Positions 1 through 12,635 of a stretch of DNA of 64,000 bases are shown here, one piece after another (position 1 is the first letter of the stretch; each line of letters starts with the position of its first letter). The stretch spans positions 7,455,001-7,519,000 of the forward strand of contig JACGWO010000006.1 of NCBI GenBank assembly GCA_034509735.1, given 5' to 3'. The translations under genes were made by a program, and so were the position numbers. Under the pieces are notes generated by a model that did no database searches, was not told where the DNA came from, and was given only the letters and a program-made list of their open reading frames with translations. Origin of the DNA: Sesamum alatum (Eukaryota; Streptophyta; Magnoliopsida; Lamiales; Pedaliaceae).

Positions 1-3000
1 CCATCTGATGTGGGTCCTAGTTCATATTACGATTCGGGGCCCTATGATTATGTGTCTGGCTTGTTAGACCGCTTTTTTGATGTAGTTCATGCTGCAGACC
101 AACCTTTGTGGAATGGCTGCACCACCTCTCAGTTGGCGTCAATTGCCTCTTTGGTGAATATCAAGGCCAAAGGGGGTTTTTCCGAGCATACATATGATCG
201 TATATGCCAGTGGGCTGATACTGTAATGCCCCGCGATCACACTTTCCCCGCTGATTATTATAATACGAAGAAATTGATAAGAGAATTGGGTTTACCAGTT
301 CAGAAGATTGATGCTTGCAAAAACGGTTGCATGTTGTATTGGAAGGACGATATTGATTTGGAATATTGCAAGTTCTGTGGAGACGCTAGGCACAAGCCCA
401 CCAGGGACAGAAATCCTAAACGTAAGAAGTCCCCGTATGCAATTCTTAGGTATCTACCGATTACCCATCGGCTGCAAAGGTTGTATGCGTCAGAGGTCAC
501 AACAGAGCATATGACTTGGCATGCGAGCCATCAGACGGAGGAAGGATCCATGTGTCATCTGTCGGATGCAGAGGCTTGGAAGCATTTTGACCGGACGTAT
601 CCTGATTTTGCAGCTGAACCGAGGAATGTTAGACTTGGGTTGTGCACGGATGGGTTTGCACCGCACGGTCAGTATGGTAAAACTTACTCATGTTGGCCCG
701 TGATACTTACACCGTACAATCTCCCACCGGAATGTGCATGAAGTCTGAGTATATGTTCCTAACGATGGTGATCCCTGGCCCATCGAAGCCCAAACGTCTT
801 TCGATGTCTACTTGGAGCCGTTGATCGAGGAGTTGCAGAATTTATGGCATGTGAATGTACGTACGCACGATACTGCGACAAACCAGGCATTCATGATGCA
901 TGCCGCATTGATGTGGACAGTGAACGACCTTCCTGCTTATGGTATGGCGTCTGGATGGAGTACCGCCGGTGTTATGGGGTGTCCAGTTTGTATGGAGGAC
1001 ACACGGGCATTCTATTTACAGCACGGTCGGAAGGCATGCTATTTTGACTGCCACAGGCAATTCCTACCACCGGGTCATCCTTATCGCAGGAACAAGAAAG
1101 CCTTCACTAAAAATCGAATAGAGAGAAGGTTGCACGTCCGAGGCTGACTGGAGAACAGATCCAAACCCGTGTCGATGCATTTAGTGTTGCTGTCGAACAA
1201 CCGTTGAGTGAACCAGAAGGCTACGGCGTCGACCATAAGTGGACGAAGAAAAGCATATTCTGGGAGCTTGAATACTGGGAGGCGCATCTGATACGACACA
1301 ATCTTGATGTCATGCATATTGAGAAGAATGTGTTCGATAATATATTCAATACTGTGATGGACATCAAGTGAAAAACAAAGGACAATCTGAATTAACGGAA
1401 GGATCTGAAGATCATATGTAATCGGCCGGAGCTTGAGGTGGACGAAAGGAGACCGAACGTGATGCCCAAGGCGGTATATACACTGACGAAGGAGCAAAAG
1501 AAGAAGATATATGAGTGGATTTGTTGTCTTAGGTTTCCTGATGGGTATGCCTCTAACTTGGCCCGTTGCGTCGACCTGAAGGAGTTGAGGATGCACGGCA
1601 TGAAGAGCCATGATTGTCATGTTTTCATGCAGAAATTGATTCCGGTTGCTTTCCGCGAAATGCTTCCAGAGCACGTGTGGGGGGCCTTGACAGAAGTCAG
1701 CCTTCTATTCCAGATCCTATGCTCAACAACACTAAACGTGGTCAAGGTAAAAGAATTGGAAGATAGTGTAGCCGTCATCATGTGCAATCTCGAGAAAATT
1801 TTTCCTCCTTCCTTTTTCGACTCAATGGAGCATCTAATTGTTCACCTTCCATATGAGGCGCGCGTTGGGGGCCCCGTGCAATACAGGTGGATGTATCCTT
1901 TGAAAGGTAATTAAATAATTAATACTGTTAAACATGTACTTATTATTTGCATTTTAATAAATTATCATATATATGAATAGATTCCTTCGCGATTTGAAGA
2001 AAAAGGTGAAAAACAAAGCACACGTCGAGGCGTCAATTGTAGAGGCTTATATTGTCGAAGAAATCGGACTTTTCTCCTCGCACTACTTCGAACCGCACAT
2101 TCTGTGCAAGCGAAACAGACCCGGTAGGAACGATGATCTCACGAGCAACGACGATCGAATTGTTCGGTCCATTTTCAATTACCCAGGCCGAGCAAGTGGA
2201 GCCTCGAAGAAGAGATGGCTGAGCGGGGAGGAACTTCATGTTATCGAGACATACGCCTTGTGCAATTGTGAAGTAGTTGCACCGTACTTCGAGTAAGTGT
2301 CTATACAAACGTAATTATCTCGTACGAATCATTTCAATTTCAATTACATGTATATTTATAACAATCAGTTTTACTATAACAGGTCATTCCTGAATGACCT
2401 GTTCGAGCAACACAATTCGGAGGACCCGATAATTGATCAACTAGTGGTGACACAATTCAAGGATTGGTTCAAGGCTCGTGTAAGTATCATCGATTTGTTG
2501 TAATTACCGCGATATGCTCATGAATTTGTAATCAATTATTTGAATTGCTATATATATCATTAATTGCAGGTGAAACCAAAATTGAATCACACTAACGAGG
2601 ATTTGTTGAAGTTGCATTATTGGGGGCCAAGAGTAGAAGTCACGACATACCCATCTTACTTCGTCAATGGCTTCAATTTCCACACTGAACGTCACAATGT
2701 CGGGAAGTCAACTATGAATTGTGGTATTTGTGTCAAAAGCTCATCATATACAGACATGGATTCTGACTTCTATGGAATTTGGAAAGAGATGATTCAGCTA
2801 GATTACCCACTAATTCCGAACATGCACATTGTGCTGTTTAATTGTCGTTGGGTCGATCCGATCAGAGGTATGAAGATACACCCTCGTTATCACGTCGTTG
2901 ATGTCAACTTCAAAAAGCTCTACCAAAAGAATGAACCATTCATACTGGCACAACAAGCAGTACAAGTATACTACGCGGATTACCCGAGCATGAAGAAGGA

Positions 3001-3268
3001 CAAAGTCGACTGGAAAGCTGTTTGCAAAATCAAGGCTCGAAGAGTTATCGATGACTCGCGATAGACCGAGGTCGCCTATCAGATGGATGAAGTCGTACCT
3101 AATCTAGATGTTGTAATAGATAACCAAACATTTGAACTGCATGACCCAACGGGAATACAATTGGTCGTTGATCATGGAGCAGGGCCATCGCGCTCGCCAG
3201 ACACTGAATCCGAAGATGAAGATGAAGATAGCTTTGACGAGGCTGAGTCCGATGAAGAGACTTTTTGA
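1..3268 (+). pseudogene. TNP2-type CACTA transposase, decayed, 5' end off window
   Basis: The coding blocks follow the usual TNP2 order. The catalytic transposase region (Transposase_21 type) runs from base 1 to about 1380, with motifs such as GLCTDGFAPHGQYGKTYSCW, LEPLIEELQNLWHV and LPAYGMASGWSTAGVMGCPV. The DUF4218 region (FFDSMEHLIVHLPYEARVGG) ends with an intron at about 1907-1980. Exons at about 1981-2292, 2383-2479 and from 2570 onward hold the rest of DUF4218 and DUF4216 (HYWGPRVEVTTYPSYFVNG, IHPRYHVVDVNF), then an acidic tail. Single-base losses break the frame near 730, 800, 1140 and 1905. Stops at 1369, near 1393 and at 3062 interrupt it; the last fits TGG to TAG in an otherwise conserved stretch. 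The normal start lies outside the window. Confidence 0.92.
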
Positions 3269-3349
3269 ATTTTCCAATTCAAAAATTTCTGTAATTTTTT
3301 ATCACATGTTATTATTAAAATTGTATTTGATAGATGTATTTTGAATCGA

Positions 3350-3765
3350 CTCAACGGTCAAATTTAACAAGACCGTTATTTGAGGTACAATATTTCAAAT
3401 ATATAACCACTGTCCTATTTGAGGCACAATATTTTAAATATGGCGGCTAATTAAAAAAAATGAGGAAATTTGAATTATGAACGGTCCAATTATATGTTCA
3501 CCGTTCCTAGTTGAGGTACAATATTTCAAATTATGGCGGCTAATCCAAAAAAAATAAGGAAAATTTGAATTAGGAACGGTACCAATACATACACGACCGT
3601 TCCTATTTGAGGTACAATATTTCAAATTTGGCGGCTAATTAAAAAAAATGAGGGAAATTTGAATTAGGAACGGTAGGTGAAACCCTATGACCGTTCCTAA
3701 ATGTAGCCCAATATTTCGTTTTGGCGCCCAATGAAAAATTGATGGGAAATTCAACTATTGGAACG
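3350..3765. repeat. Tandem repeat of about 100 bp built on the AGGAACGGT motif
   Basis: Four to five diverged copies of a unit of roughly 95-110 bases follow the TNP2 gene. Each begins near ACCGTTCCTATTTGAGGTAC, continues with an ATATTTCAAAT and GGCGGCTAATT core, and closes with GAATTAGGAACGGT. The two ends of each unit are inverted copies of the same motif, so every unit could fold into a stem. The motif is the one concentrated at the 3' terminus of this transposon. Confidence 0.85.
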
Positions 3766-4660
3766 GTAATACTACAAAAAATCGTTCCAGAGTGTAATAG
3801 GAACGGTGAATATGTGAGTGCATAAAAGGGACATCGTTCTTTATAATAGGAACGGTAATGGGAACACTTCTTCTATTAGGTTACCGTTCCTAGTTGTACA
3901 ACTCCTTCCAATTTGTCCGATATCTCAACATCCGTCAGCCGGATCGACACCATTTTTTAACACGTACAAGGTTATGGATATGAATTGATGTTCAACGGTC
4001 GGATTTCCAATCAGTAACCTGGATCTAAGGATGCATCTGTTTTTTTCTACGATGAATACTGACCGGATACGATAACTCGAGATCCGCACACCGAAATATT
4101 TCAAAACGACATATAATGTATTCTTTTTGTGTGTTATATCATATCTAACGGTCTGATTGGAATTTTGGCGGTCTGATTATGCCGTGCAGTACAACAATAT
4201 AGGATGCTAGTTACATCTGTGAAATACTAACAAACATAAATATACAAAAATAGTTCATATTGTGAACGTGTGTCTATTTTTTGGAAATTATTATAGATTT
4301 TTTAAATCTTTAAACATCCAATTCTATACGTTTATTTAATAAAATAAGTGTTCGAAACGTATTTTTCTGTATTTTATATTTATTATCTAAGAAAATAGCA
4401 AAAATATTGTAATACATATAGGAACAGTGAAGTGTAGAAATAGGACCGGTAAATGTGTACAGGTAAAAAAACGACGTCGTTTTCAATGATAGGAATGGTA
4501 CCTGTATCACTGGGCATATTACGCGACCGTTCCTAGTAAGTTTAATTATAACTAATATGTAATAAATGTTGTTGTTTTAAAAACAAAACGACGTCGTTTT
4601 TCTATTTAGGACCTGCCTTAGGAACGGTACTCATAAAATTCTACCGTTCCTAAATTCTAA
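3766..4660. repeat. Internal block of CACTA-type subterminal motifs
   Basis: The stretch between the TNP2 and TNPA-like genes has no coding sequence. Scattered AGGAACGGTA-like motifs continue through it in both orientations. A near-perfect copy of the CACTA terminus, TACTACAAAAAAT, sits at about 3769-3781. Two copies of the palindrome ACGACGTCGT flanked by A and T runs lie near 4470 and 4588. It may be the promoter region of the TNPA-like gene, or the left end of a second nested element. Confidence 0.7.
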
Positions 4661-4674
4661 TATAATTAAACCCC

Positions 4675-4880
4675 TTGTCCGATTTTTCCCCATTTCTGCC
4701 TCTCCCTCTTCCCCATTTCTCCCTCCCTCTTCCCCATTTCCCCCTCCCTCTTCCGACCACCACCACCGATCGAGGCCACCACCACCACCACCTACCGAGG
4801 CCACCATCACCACCACCTACCGAGGCCACCACCACCACCGTTCGAGGCCAACACCACTACCAAGCCGCCGTCGTCGTAAC
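4675..4880. repeat. Pyrimidine-rich stretch and CCACCA microsatellite
   Basis: CTCCCTCTTCCCCATTT is repeated four times, followed by (CCACCA)-type units separated by CGAGG. It reads open on the plus strand only because of low complexity. It lies upstream of the TNPA-like exons and probably forms its 5' leader; the second CACTA element in this window has a comparable GC-rich tract in the same relative place. Confidence 0.7.
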
Positions 4881-4924
4881 AAGTAGGGTTTCCAAAAACC
4901 CTACTTTTATTTCTCTTTTTTTAT

Positions 4925-6015
4925 TTTTTTTTTCTGAAAATGCATGTAATTTTTGTAATATTTCTGAAATTTCTGAAATATTTCGGAATTTTATGAAATT
5001 TCTGTAATTTCTGCAATATGTTGTAATTTCTGTAATATTGTTGTAATATTTCTGTAATTATGTTGTAATTTATGTTGTAATTTTTGTTATATTCTGTAAT
5101 TTATGTTGTAATATTTCTGTAATTTGTGTTGTAATATTCTGTAATTTCTGTAATTTATGTTGTAATTATTGATATTATGTTGTAATTTTTTGGAAATTTC
5201 TGTAAATTTTCTGTAAATATATGCTATTATTTCTTTAATTTTATGGAATATATGTAAATAACAACTTAGGAATATAGGATATTATTTCTGTAATTTGGGT
5301 ATATTTTTGTAAATCTGAAAATTCGAAAAATATGGAAATTTGGAAATTTTTAAAAATCTGAATTTTTATAAATCTGGAAATTTGAATATTTTAAAAATTT
5401 TGAATTTTCTGGAAATTTGAACATTTTGAAAATCTGGCATTTTATTTTTTTAATAATCTGGAAATTTAAAATATTTAAAATTTGGAATTTTTAAAATATT
5501 ACAAATCTGGAATTTAATTTTTTTTTAAAATATGGAATTTTTAGTTTTTCCAAAATCTGGAATTTTTTAATTTTTCAAAATTCTGGAATTTTTAATATAT
5601 TAAAAATCTGGAAATTCAAAATATTTAAAAATCTGGCATTTTGGTCTTTTTTAATAATCTGGAAATTTAAAATATTTAAAATTTGGAATTTTTAAAAGAA
5701 TACAAATCTGCAATTTATTTTTTTTTTTTAAAATCTGGAATTTTTAATAATTTCAAAATATGGAATTGTTAATTTTTTTCAAAATCTGGAATTTTTAATT
5801 TTTTCAAAATCTGGAATTTTTAATTTTTTAAAATCTGGAAATTTAAAATATTAAAAATCTGGAATTTTATTTTTTCAAAATCTGGATTTTTTAATTTTTT
5901 CAAAATCTGGAATTTTTAATTTTTTAAAATTCTGGAAATTTAAAATATTTAAAATTTGGAATTTTATTTTTCTAAAAATCTGGAATTTTTAATTTTTTAA
6001 AAATCTGGAATTTTT
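4925..6015. repeat. AT-rich minisatellite, unit about 25-40 bp
   Basis: First TTCTGTAATTT and TTGTAATATT units (4930-5220), then many degenerate copies of AAAATCTGGAATTTTTAATT (5320-6015). No coding sequence. It lies between the leader tract and the first TNPA-like exon, so it is probably a long intron or leader grown by slippage. Confidence 0.8.
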
Positions 6016-6137
6016 AATTTGAAGGAATTAGTGCACTTTTAGGGTAAAATTATGGTATTTAGTTTGCATATATATTAAATAAATTAGAAAATCTTCATTA
6101 TTGAAATAAATTGATACTGATGTGTTTTTTTTAGATA

Positions 6138-7669
6138 ATGTCTGGTCGGGATTTTTCATCCCGAGGAGGTGGTCGTGGCCGCGGTCGCGGCGAACCGGCT
6201 ATACCGCCTCCCGGTGTTGCTTCCCAGGATGGGGAAGCAGTTTTTCGACCACCATCACCACCGGTAAAGCAGGCACCCGCACTACCTGCGCCGGATCAGC
6301 AGCCCGGTGCGTCTACTGCTGCACCGGATCAGGAGCCCGGACCATCCACTAGCGCACCGACGGTCGATCCGGCCCGTCCATGGGCTGCCCCACCACCACC
6401 ACCTCCACCGGCCCCACCACTCCCACCACCATCCGCGCGCCAGTACATCACACTCGCCGATGCGAGGTACAATTTATGTTTTTAATTTTTTTTTGTAATT
6501 TAAATTAATATTTTTATGTTATACTAATTATTTTATAATTTCAGTGCTGATCGGAAGATCCACGAGCACATGTACGCGACCATGCGAGGACACTATCCCC
6601 ACCCTTGGGGCTGTTTGCGCCAGGTGCCGCTAGAGCACCAGCATTTTTAGTTCGAGAGCTTGAAGGTAACATGAATTATTTTTTTTTAAAAAATATTTTA
6701 ACAATCTAAGTTAAATAATAATTTAATATATTTTTTTAATACAGATGACGTACTGGTGGGATACCGACGACGAGTCGATGTTCAAGATCTTCCATGTCTG
6801 GATGGGGAAGTTCTTGAGGAAGAAGTTCGTCCTCGCCAGACAGTCGCTGCAGAAGCCTCTATGGCTGGCGAACGAGGTGTGGCGGCAGCTCCTCCTGTAC
6901 TGGGCTTCCCCGGAGTTCCAGAAGGAGTGCGAGAAGAACAAGGCGAACTGGAACGCCAACCCAGCCGCATCCACTGTGTACCGCGGGGGATCTGTCTCCG
7001 TCGGTATGCACAAGCGGAAAATGGTAAGATATCTAATGTTATTTCAATTATTTATTACTATTTAATTTAAATTGTAATAACTGTTTCCCATTGATGTTGT
7101 ACAGGAGGAGCAGCTCGGCCGGCCAGTGAAGCAGATGGAGTTATTCTCCAGATGCTACAAGAAGAAAACCAACGGCAGCTGGAGCGGGTCGAGGGCAGCG
7201 GAGGTGGAGGTAAGTTGTAATTAATACTTTCTACAGTATTTTTTTAAATATTTTAAAATTTTCTAATTCATTGTAATTATTTTTGCAGGAGATGTTTCAG
7301 AAGATAATGGAGGATCATCAGTCTCAGGCCCCTGAGGATCCTGCTTCCGAATCAGTGGCCTCGGTGGCGCAGCAGACCGAGCAGCAGATGTGGCTGAGTT
7401 GCGTCGGGGGCAAGAACAAGGACCGGGTATCTGGTCTTGGTTCTGAGGCCCTGTCGCTTAGCCAGGCCGTTACCTCGCGACCGCCAGCGCCCGCGCCTCC
7501 GTCAAACATGGAGGGTCGGTTGGGCCGCCTCGAGGAGATGATGGCGGACCTGATGTGCATGGTCAAGGACATGCAGACCAGTCGCTCCGGCGCCGGCCCG
7601 TCACGGCCTCCTAGAGACCCCACCATGCCAGACATTGACGAGATGGACGAGTCCGATGGGGACGAATAG
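6138..7669 (+). pseudogene. TNPA-like CACTA gene (Transposase_24 type)
   Basis: This is the second gene of the CACTA element, whose product in related elements binds the subterminal repeats. Five exons can be read: 6138-6466, 6543-6666, 6745-7023, 7105-7209 and 7289-7669, with GT/AG borders; an AG precedes the ATG, which fits an upstream leader intron. Exon 1 starts MSGRDFSSRGGGRGRGRG and is proline-rich. Exon 3 holds SPEFQKECEKNKANWN and YRGGSVSVGMHKRKM, typical of Transposase_24. Exon 5 has WLSCVGGKNKDRVSGLGSEA, then a heptad-like MEGRLGRLEEMMADLMCMV stretch and an acidic end. One stop interrupts exon 2 at about 6647 (TAG where a tryptophan is expected). Apart from that stop the gene looks open. 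Confidence 0.85.
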
Positions 7670-7835
7670 TACATTATGTATTTTTTTTTTTGTAATCAAA
7701 CCGGATAATATTCGTATTTAATATAATTTTTATTTTTAAATTATGCATTTTTTCATATTTAAATATTATTTATATAATCAAAATATTATTATTAATTTAA
7801 ATGATAAAAACTATTAATAAAAAAAAATCATTAAT

Positions 7836-8547
7836 TAGGAACGGTTCTTTAGACGCAACATATTCGCACTGTACCGTTCCTATTTTTGACTTTTTAAAAA
7901 GCCTAACCGTTCCCAAGGCCGATGAAAACACCATTCCAACTATACATGTGAACCGTTCCTAAATACCGTACCTACCGTGCCTAAGTCTATTCCAAAATCA
8001 ATCCTTTCGTGGTAAACCTTTCGTTCTAAAGACAATACCAAAAACCGGTCCAAAACATTATTCCAAAGGTTGAGTGCAAAGACCGTTCCTACACGTCGCG
8101 ACAAAATATATTCCAGCTACCGATCCTAATCTCTACAACCTACCGTTCCTACATGTATTCCAGACACCATGCCAAATTCTATCTACAACAGAAACGGACT
8201 GTTCCAAACAGAGTTCTACCCACCGTTCCTAAAACCGAGATTTGTTTTCGACATTACCGTTCCTAATGTTTATAAGGTGTTCCAAATGCAATAAAATCAA
8301 ATTTATACGTATAAAGGTAAGTAGGAACGGTAGAACATAGTAGTGCCAACCACCGTTCCCAAATAGGAACGGTAACTTGGTCCCCGTTTCTAATAATTAG
8401 GATCGCCTCTTATTGCCACGGATGGCCTCTCGTTCTTCAATCGTTCCTAATGCCGGTCCAAAATGTTAAAATGAAGTACGTACCGTTCCAAATATTAAAA
8501 ACACCGTTCCTGTTACCGTCCCAATCAGCGCTTTTTTTTTTGTAGTG
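7836..8547. repeat. 3' subterminal repeat region and terminal inverted repeat of the CACTA element
   Basis: More than a dozen ACCGTTCCTA or TAGGAACGGT motifs, many with one mismatch, are spaced 20-60 bases apart in both orientations. The block ends in the terminal inverted repeat at 8532-8547. Confidence 0.9.
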
Positions 8548-11057
8548 TACTTGGGCAATGATAAATATATCTTACTAAAAAATAATTGGCTAATAATATG
8601 TCGACGCGATTAATTTGTTAGAATATGTTTTTATATACTTTAAAAATATTATTTTACTAGGGCACAATACAATTTAAAATGAAAAGCATTGGAATAATAC
8701 ATAAAATACTAAACATCAAAATTCAATATATATACATATATATAAACGAAATAAATATAATGAAATTTTAAATAAAATTTATCAATCTTATTAAATTAGA
8801 ATGCTTTTGAAAAAATTAACATGGCTAATTGATTTTATTTTAATATTAGTAGTTGAAAATATTTTGAGATTATGCTTGCATGTACTTTTGATTTTTACCA
8901 TAATATACTGGAGATAAAATAATACTACTAAGTGTAACTTATGATTAAATATATAACAGTGAGAATCTCTTGACTATTTATTCCTATTGTGAGAAGATAT
9001 TCGTATCTTTACTGTGGTACTCTTTTCAATAATAAAATAGAGGGATAATTACACTTACACCCCCTTGATTTATGGCATGTTTAATCAAATTACCATGCCT
9101 CTTGTATAATTACAGAAATCACCCCTACTAGCCAAAGAATAAGGGTAGTAGTTATGTAATGATGTTGATATTTTTTAGGGGTGTATGTATAATTTTAAAA
9201 AAAACAGGGGTAGTTTGTGTAAATAAGTTTGACGTTCTGATGGTATATGTGTAATTATCCAGAAGACAAGCGTGATCTCTGTAAACAATATGTCGGGGGT
9301 GTAAATATAATTATCCCTAAATAAAAATTAGTTATAAGAACAAAATTTTATCAAAGCATAAAAGTATTTGGTATCCTAAATTGTCTGAATTACTAAGAGA
9401 ATTGAATAATATATTCTAAAATATAAATAGGCAAATAAATTTTAATTATTGATTTGCTAGGAGCGAATTTTTTTTTTTTTTAAAGTGATTTACCCTGGCA
9501 TTATAAAATTTAAAATGAATAGCATATGATTAAGATGCAAATATATATTAATCCAAACTTCAAAATACAAAATAAAAGAATAAAGTAAATTTAAAAAATT
9601 CCAAATAAAAAATCTCAATTTTTTTTATAGAAGTCAGTTGAAAATTTTAAAATGAGTGACTTCGGACTAATTGATTTTTGTAATATTAATATTAGATAAT
9701 TCTTTTACTCCTTTTTTTTTTTTTTCCTTAATGGAGGTAAAATAATACTAATAAGTACATTTTAGGATTAAATTGCAATGACAATATATGCTTATTAAAA
9801 CAAAAAAAAAAAAAACAATAACAATTTGATCAAAGTAAATAAAGTACTATGAGAACATACTAAAAAATATGAAATACGAATATGCAATTGGTAACCAAAC
9901 ACACCTGTAAACACCCGCCTTAAACAAATAATATTGTATGTAAGAATGTGCTAAAAATTAATAAGGTTGAAGAAGAGTGTACACATTAGAATTTGTAAAG
10001 AGTAGTAAATACATTTAACATAATTATAAGCTCTCATGATTAACAAAAGTAAATTAAGTATTAAGAAAAAAAACTATCAACAAATATAAGCATTAATTTT
10101 ATATATTAAGTTGAAATTGCGTATGAAATTTAATTATTCAGTGAATATCTTATTATTTAATTTTTCAATATTAAATAATCGTGTATGCACATAAAAGATT
10201 AAAGTTTTCAAAAACATAAAACACTATTGAATGAGAAATAGATAATACCAATTAACTTTATATGAATTAATAGATCAAGAAATCATACTAAAAATATGAA
10301 GTTAGAAATTCAAATAATAGCAGTTTATGCAATAATGTTTCAAATTTAGAAGTGAATGAAGAATGTAACCAATATTTTGACAAACTTTAAAATTGATAAT
10401 AAAATATAATTAGAATACATATAAGACATTGCAATACAAATTAATACTATACTATGGATGTGTAATTAGATTAATGTTTTTCAATAAAAAATAGTTAATA
10501 AATGATTAGTTTAAAATCATTACACATCAATAAATTTAAGAAAAAGAATTCAGGATATGGTAGTAAAATAAAACATATAACATTTCACAAAAATAATATA
10601 ATAAACACAAATAAAATTGAAAAAAAAAAAGCAAATAGATATTGAAAAACACTACTAATAAAACATGATCAGTTTTATTAAACGATAATTTCATATAGAA
10701 AAATCCAAACATAAGGGGCTTCTTTAACTTTATTGTAATTTGGATCTTTTTTGCATTATATTTTACTTTTGCATTAATTTGTTCCAAGACAAAATCATTA
10801 AACATAATATTATTAGATATGAAGTGCAAAAATTCAATTTTAAGCGAAAGAAATCTTTCATTTAATATTATCAGTTAAATTTAAAAGTAAGTTACAAATA
10901 ACAAATTCAATAGTTTCTTCATCGATTAAAATAATTATTGTCAATATTTTTAAAAATATAATTATATACTAATGATTTAATAATACAAAAACAAATAAAA
11001 TTATGAGTTTAATATCTTTTATAACTAATAAATTATATAATTACCTTTAAAAACATG
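8548..11057. other. AT-rich non-coding spacer, possible Helitron interior
   Basis: No gene is visible. Two related segments lie about 840 bases apart (around 8640-8960 and 9480-9790). They share the order CAATTTAAAATGAA-like, AAATTCCAAATAAAA-like and TAAAATAATACTA-like blocks, so an old tandem duplication is likely. The segment ends in the Helitron terminus at 11058-11091 and may be the inside of that element, but no clear 5' TC end was found. Confidence 0.45.
9041..9318. mobile_element. Small inverted-repeat element (MITE), 278 bp
   Basis: The ends AGGGATAATTACACTTACAC and the reverse complement of GTGTAAATATAATTATCCCT match over about 24 bases with two to three mismatches. There is no coding capacity. 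I found no convincing target duplication, so the superfamily is not assigned. Confidence 0.7.
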
Positions 11058-11091
11058 TTTATACACGTGCAACGCACGTGGTACTTCCTAG
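11058..11091 (+). mobile_element. Helitron 3' terminus
   Basis: A perfect 7-base stem (CACGTGC, loop AAC, GCACGTG) at 11064-11080 is followed seven bases later by CTAG at 11088-11091, with T as the next base. A hairpin just before CTRR, inserted ahead of a T, is the diagnostic 3' end of Helitrons. The 5' end was not located. Confidence 0.8.
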
Positions 11092-12400
11092 TATAAACAA
11101 ACATGGGAAAGAACATTACATGGTCAAGAACACTTAGTCGACCGAGACAAAAGAAATTTAAAACAAAACACACACACACCAACTCAAAGAAAAAGAATTT
11201 AAGCAAAATTTTAAAAATGACATAATTTTTAAATGCTAATATTCGCTAATGCCTCCTTTTTTATTCCTTCTTAAAACTTTTGATTATCTCTACTGGGATC
11301 TTAACTTTTATTATTGTCAATTATTTTCTTCATCTTCAATAATCCAATACTTTTTCCCATTCTCCATTTCTTTTTCTTTTTTTTTTTTGTAAAATTTTCT
11401 TTTCAACCCTTCATGGATTGTGCTATGTACAAGTTTAAATGTTGATTCTTCTCAAGTTTAAATGCTCGAGAATAAATCTCATTTTATCATCGTTCTTTAT
11501 TTATCAATAATTATATCCTACCAAAAAGCCTATAAATTTAACTACACAAATTTTCATACTTTTGCATAACTAAATCATAGTGATTTGACCATGCATGTTT
11601 AAATATATATATATATATATATATTCATGATTGTATAGATAAATCATAAGTTGATAACATAATAAATTTAATTTGTTGAGTTTCTTTCCCTAAATATTAA
11701 AGAGCATACAATCAAAATTATGATATATATTTTCCATTTGTTGAGATTTAGCACCTCCATTTGCAATTTGTCTCGAGCAAAATCCAAACTAGGGCACCCA
11801 ATTTTCTCAAGCTAAATTATGCGCTAGCAATCCAACTCTAATAATCCTCAACAAGTACACGAACATAGAAGATCAAATGGCTAGTACTAAAAATTTGCCA
11901 TAGATAAAGAAGGCCAAAGAATCGATCAACTACCCCATTTTCGTAGCCAAAAAGAATTGTTTCCGTGCGAGTAAAAGACACGTTTAAAGGGCAAAATTTT
12001 GAAGTAAAATATTGTCACTCTTTTTATCCATCAAAATGGACACAGGTAAACATAGGCAAAGCTTAGTCCCCAACTTCTGTGGGGACAAGTAAACAAATGA
12101 GAAACCATTACAATTTTTAGTGGCATCAAATGTATCCATTTCGTATACATCTCATCCATATCCCATCCAGCCAAGTAAACGCAGCCAAAAATGAATGTAA
12201 TTATCACAACACACGCAATCCATTTCACAACTCTACTTGAGCAGTAACCATGTAGTATTCCATGAGGTATAACACCAAACCACGTATCTCACTCATTCCC
12301 ACAGAGAAGGGAAAATATAAAGCTTATCAGATACTTTACAAATCAACTTTTGTTCCATAATTTCAGAGCCATCAACCACTTTTTGACATTCTGTAACATA
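11092..12400. other. Intergenic spacer downstream of LACS
   Basis: AT-rich, with a short (AT)n run near 11605-11625. I see no gene or recognisable repeat in it. Confidence 0.5.
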
Positions 12401-12635
12401 TTTTGTCATTACAGTACTATACCAACAGTTATTCCAACAAATTTAATCCAGAAATTATTCTGTAGTCGTGTAGGATTGGTTCTGAACCAGATAATCCAAT
12501 AATTAACAAAACATAAATGCCGATACTGGCGTCGTACACAGCATTCAGTACGATGAACATCTGGAATAATTGGCCTCTCATTTATTAATATATCAGGACG
12601 CCCGAGCTGTGGAGATTTAGCTAGGAGAGTCCCCA
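12400..12635 (-). other. Likely 3' untranslated region of LACS
   Basis: This is the stretch directly after the stop codon. An AATAAA hexamer on the minus strand (12581-12586) lies about 50 bases past the stop and is a plausible poly(A) signal. The true end of the transcript cannot be set from sequence alone. Confidence 0.5.

Larger units (their letters stand above)
1..8547 (+). mobile_element. En/Spm (CACTA) DNA transposon, left end outside window
   Basis: The element carries a TNP2-type transposase followed by a TNPA-like gene, in the order known for plant En/Spm transposons. The right end reads TTTTTTTTTTGTAGTG and stops at 8547; this is the reverse complement of the CACTACAAAAA terminus of CACTA elements. 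The last 700 bases before it are packed with the 11-base motif TAGGAACGGTA or its complement, which acts as subterminal transposase-binding DNA in this superfamily. The expected 3-base target duplication would be TAC at 8548-8550; its partner lies off the window. Both genes carry stops and frameshifts, so this copy is unlikely to move on its own. The family assignment is firm; whether the internal repeat block at 3350-4660 marks a second, nested element is open. Confidence 0.93.

Noticed and set aside
3083..3268. Separate small acidic protein
   Set aside because: It is the C-terminal tail of the TNP2 pseudogene, cut off by a single stop at 3062.
4675..5007. Open frame rich in P, H and T
   Set aside because: Produced by the CCACCA and CTCCCT microsatellites; low complexity with no family match.
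10536..10829. 97-codon minus-strand open frame
   Set aside because: Composition is that of AT-rich DNA (F, L, Y, K, N only) and no family is recognisable.
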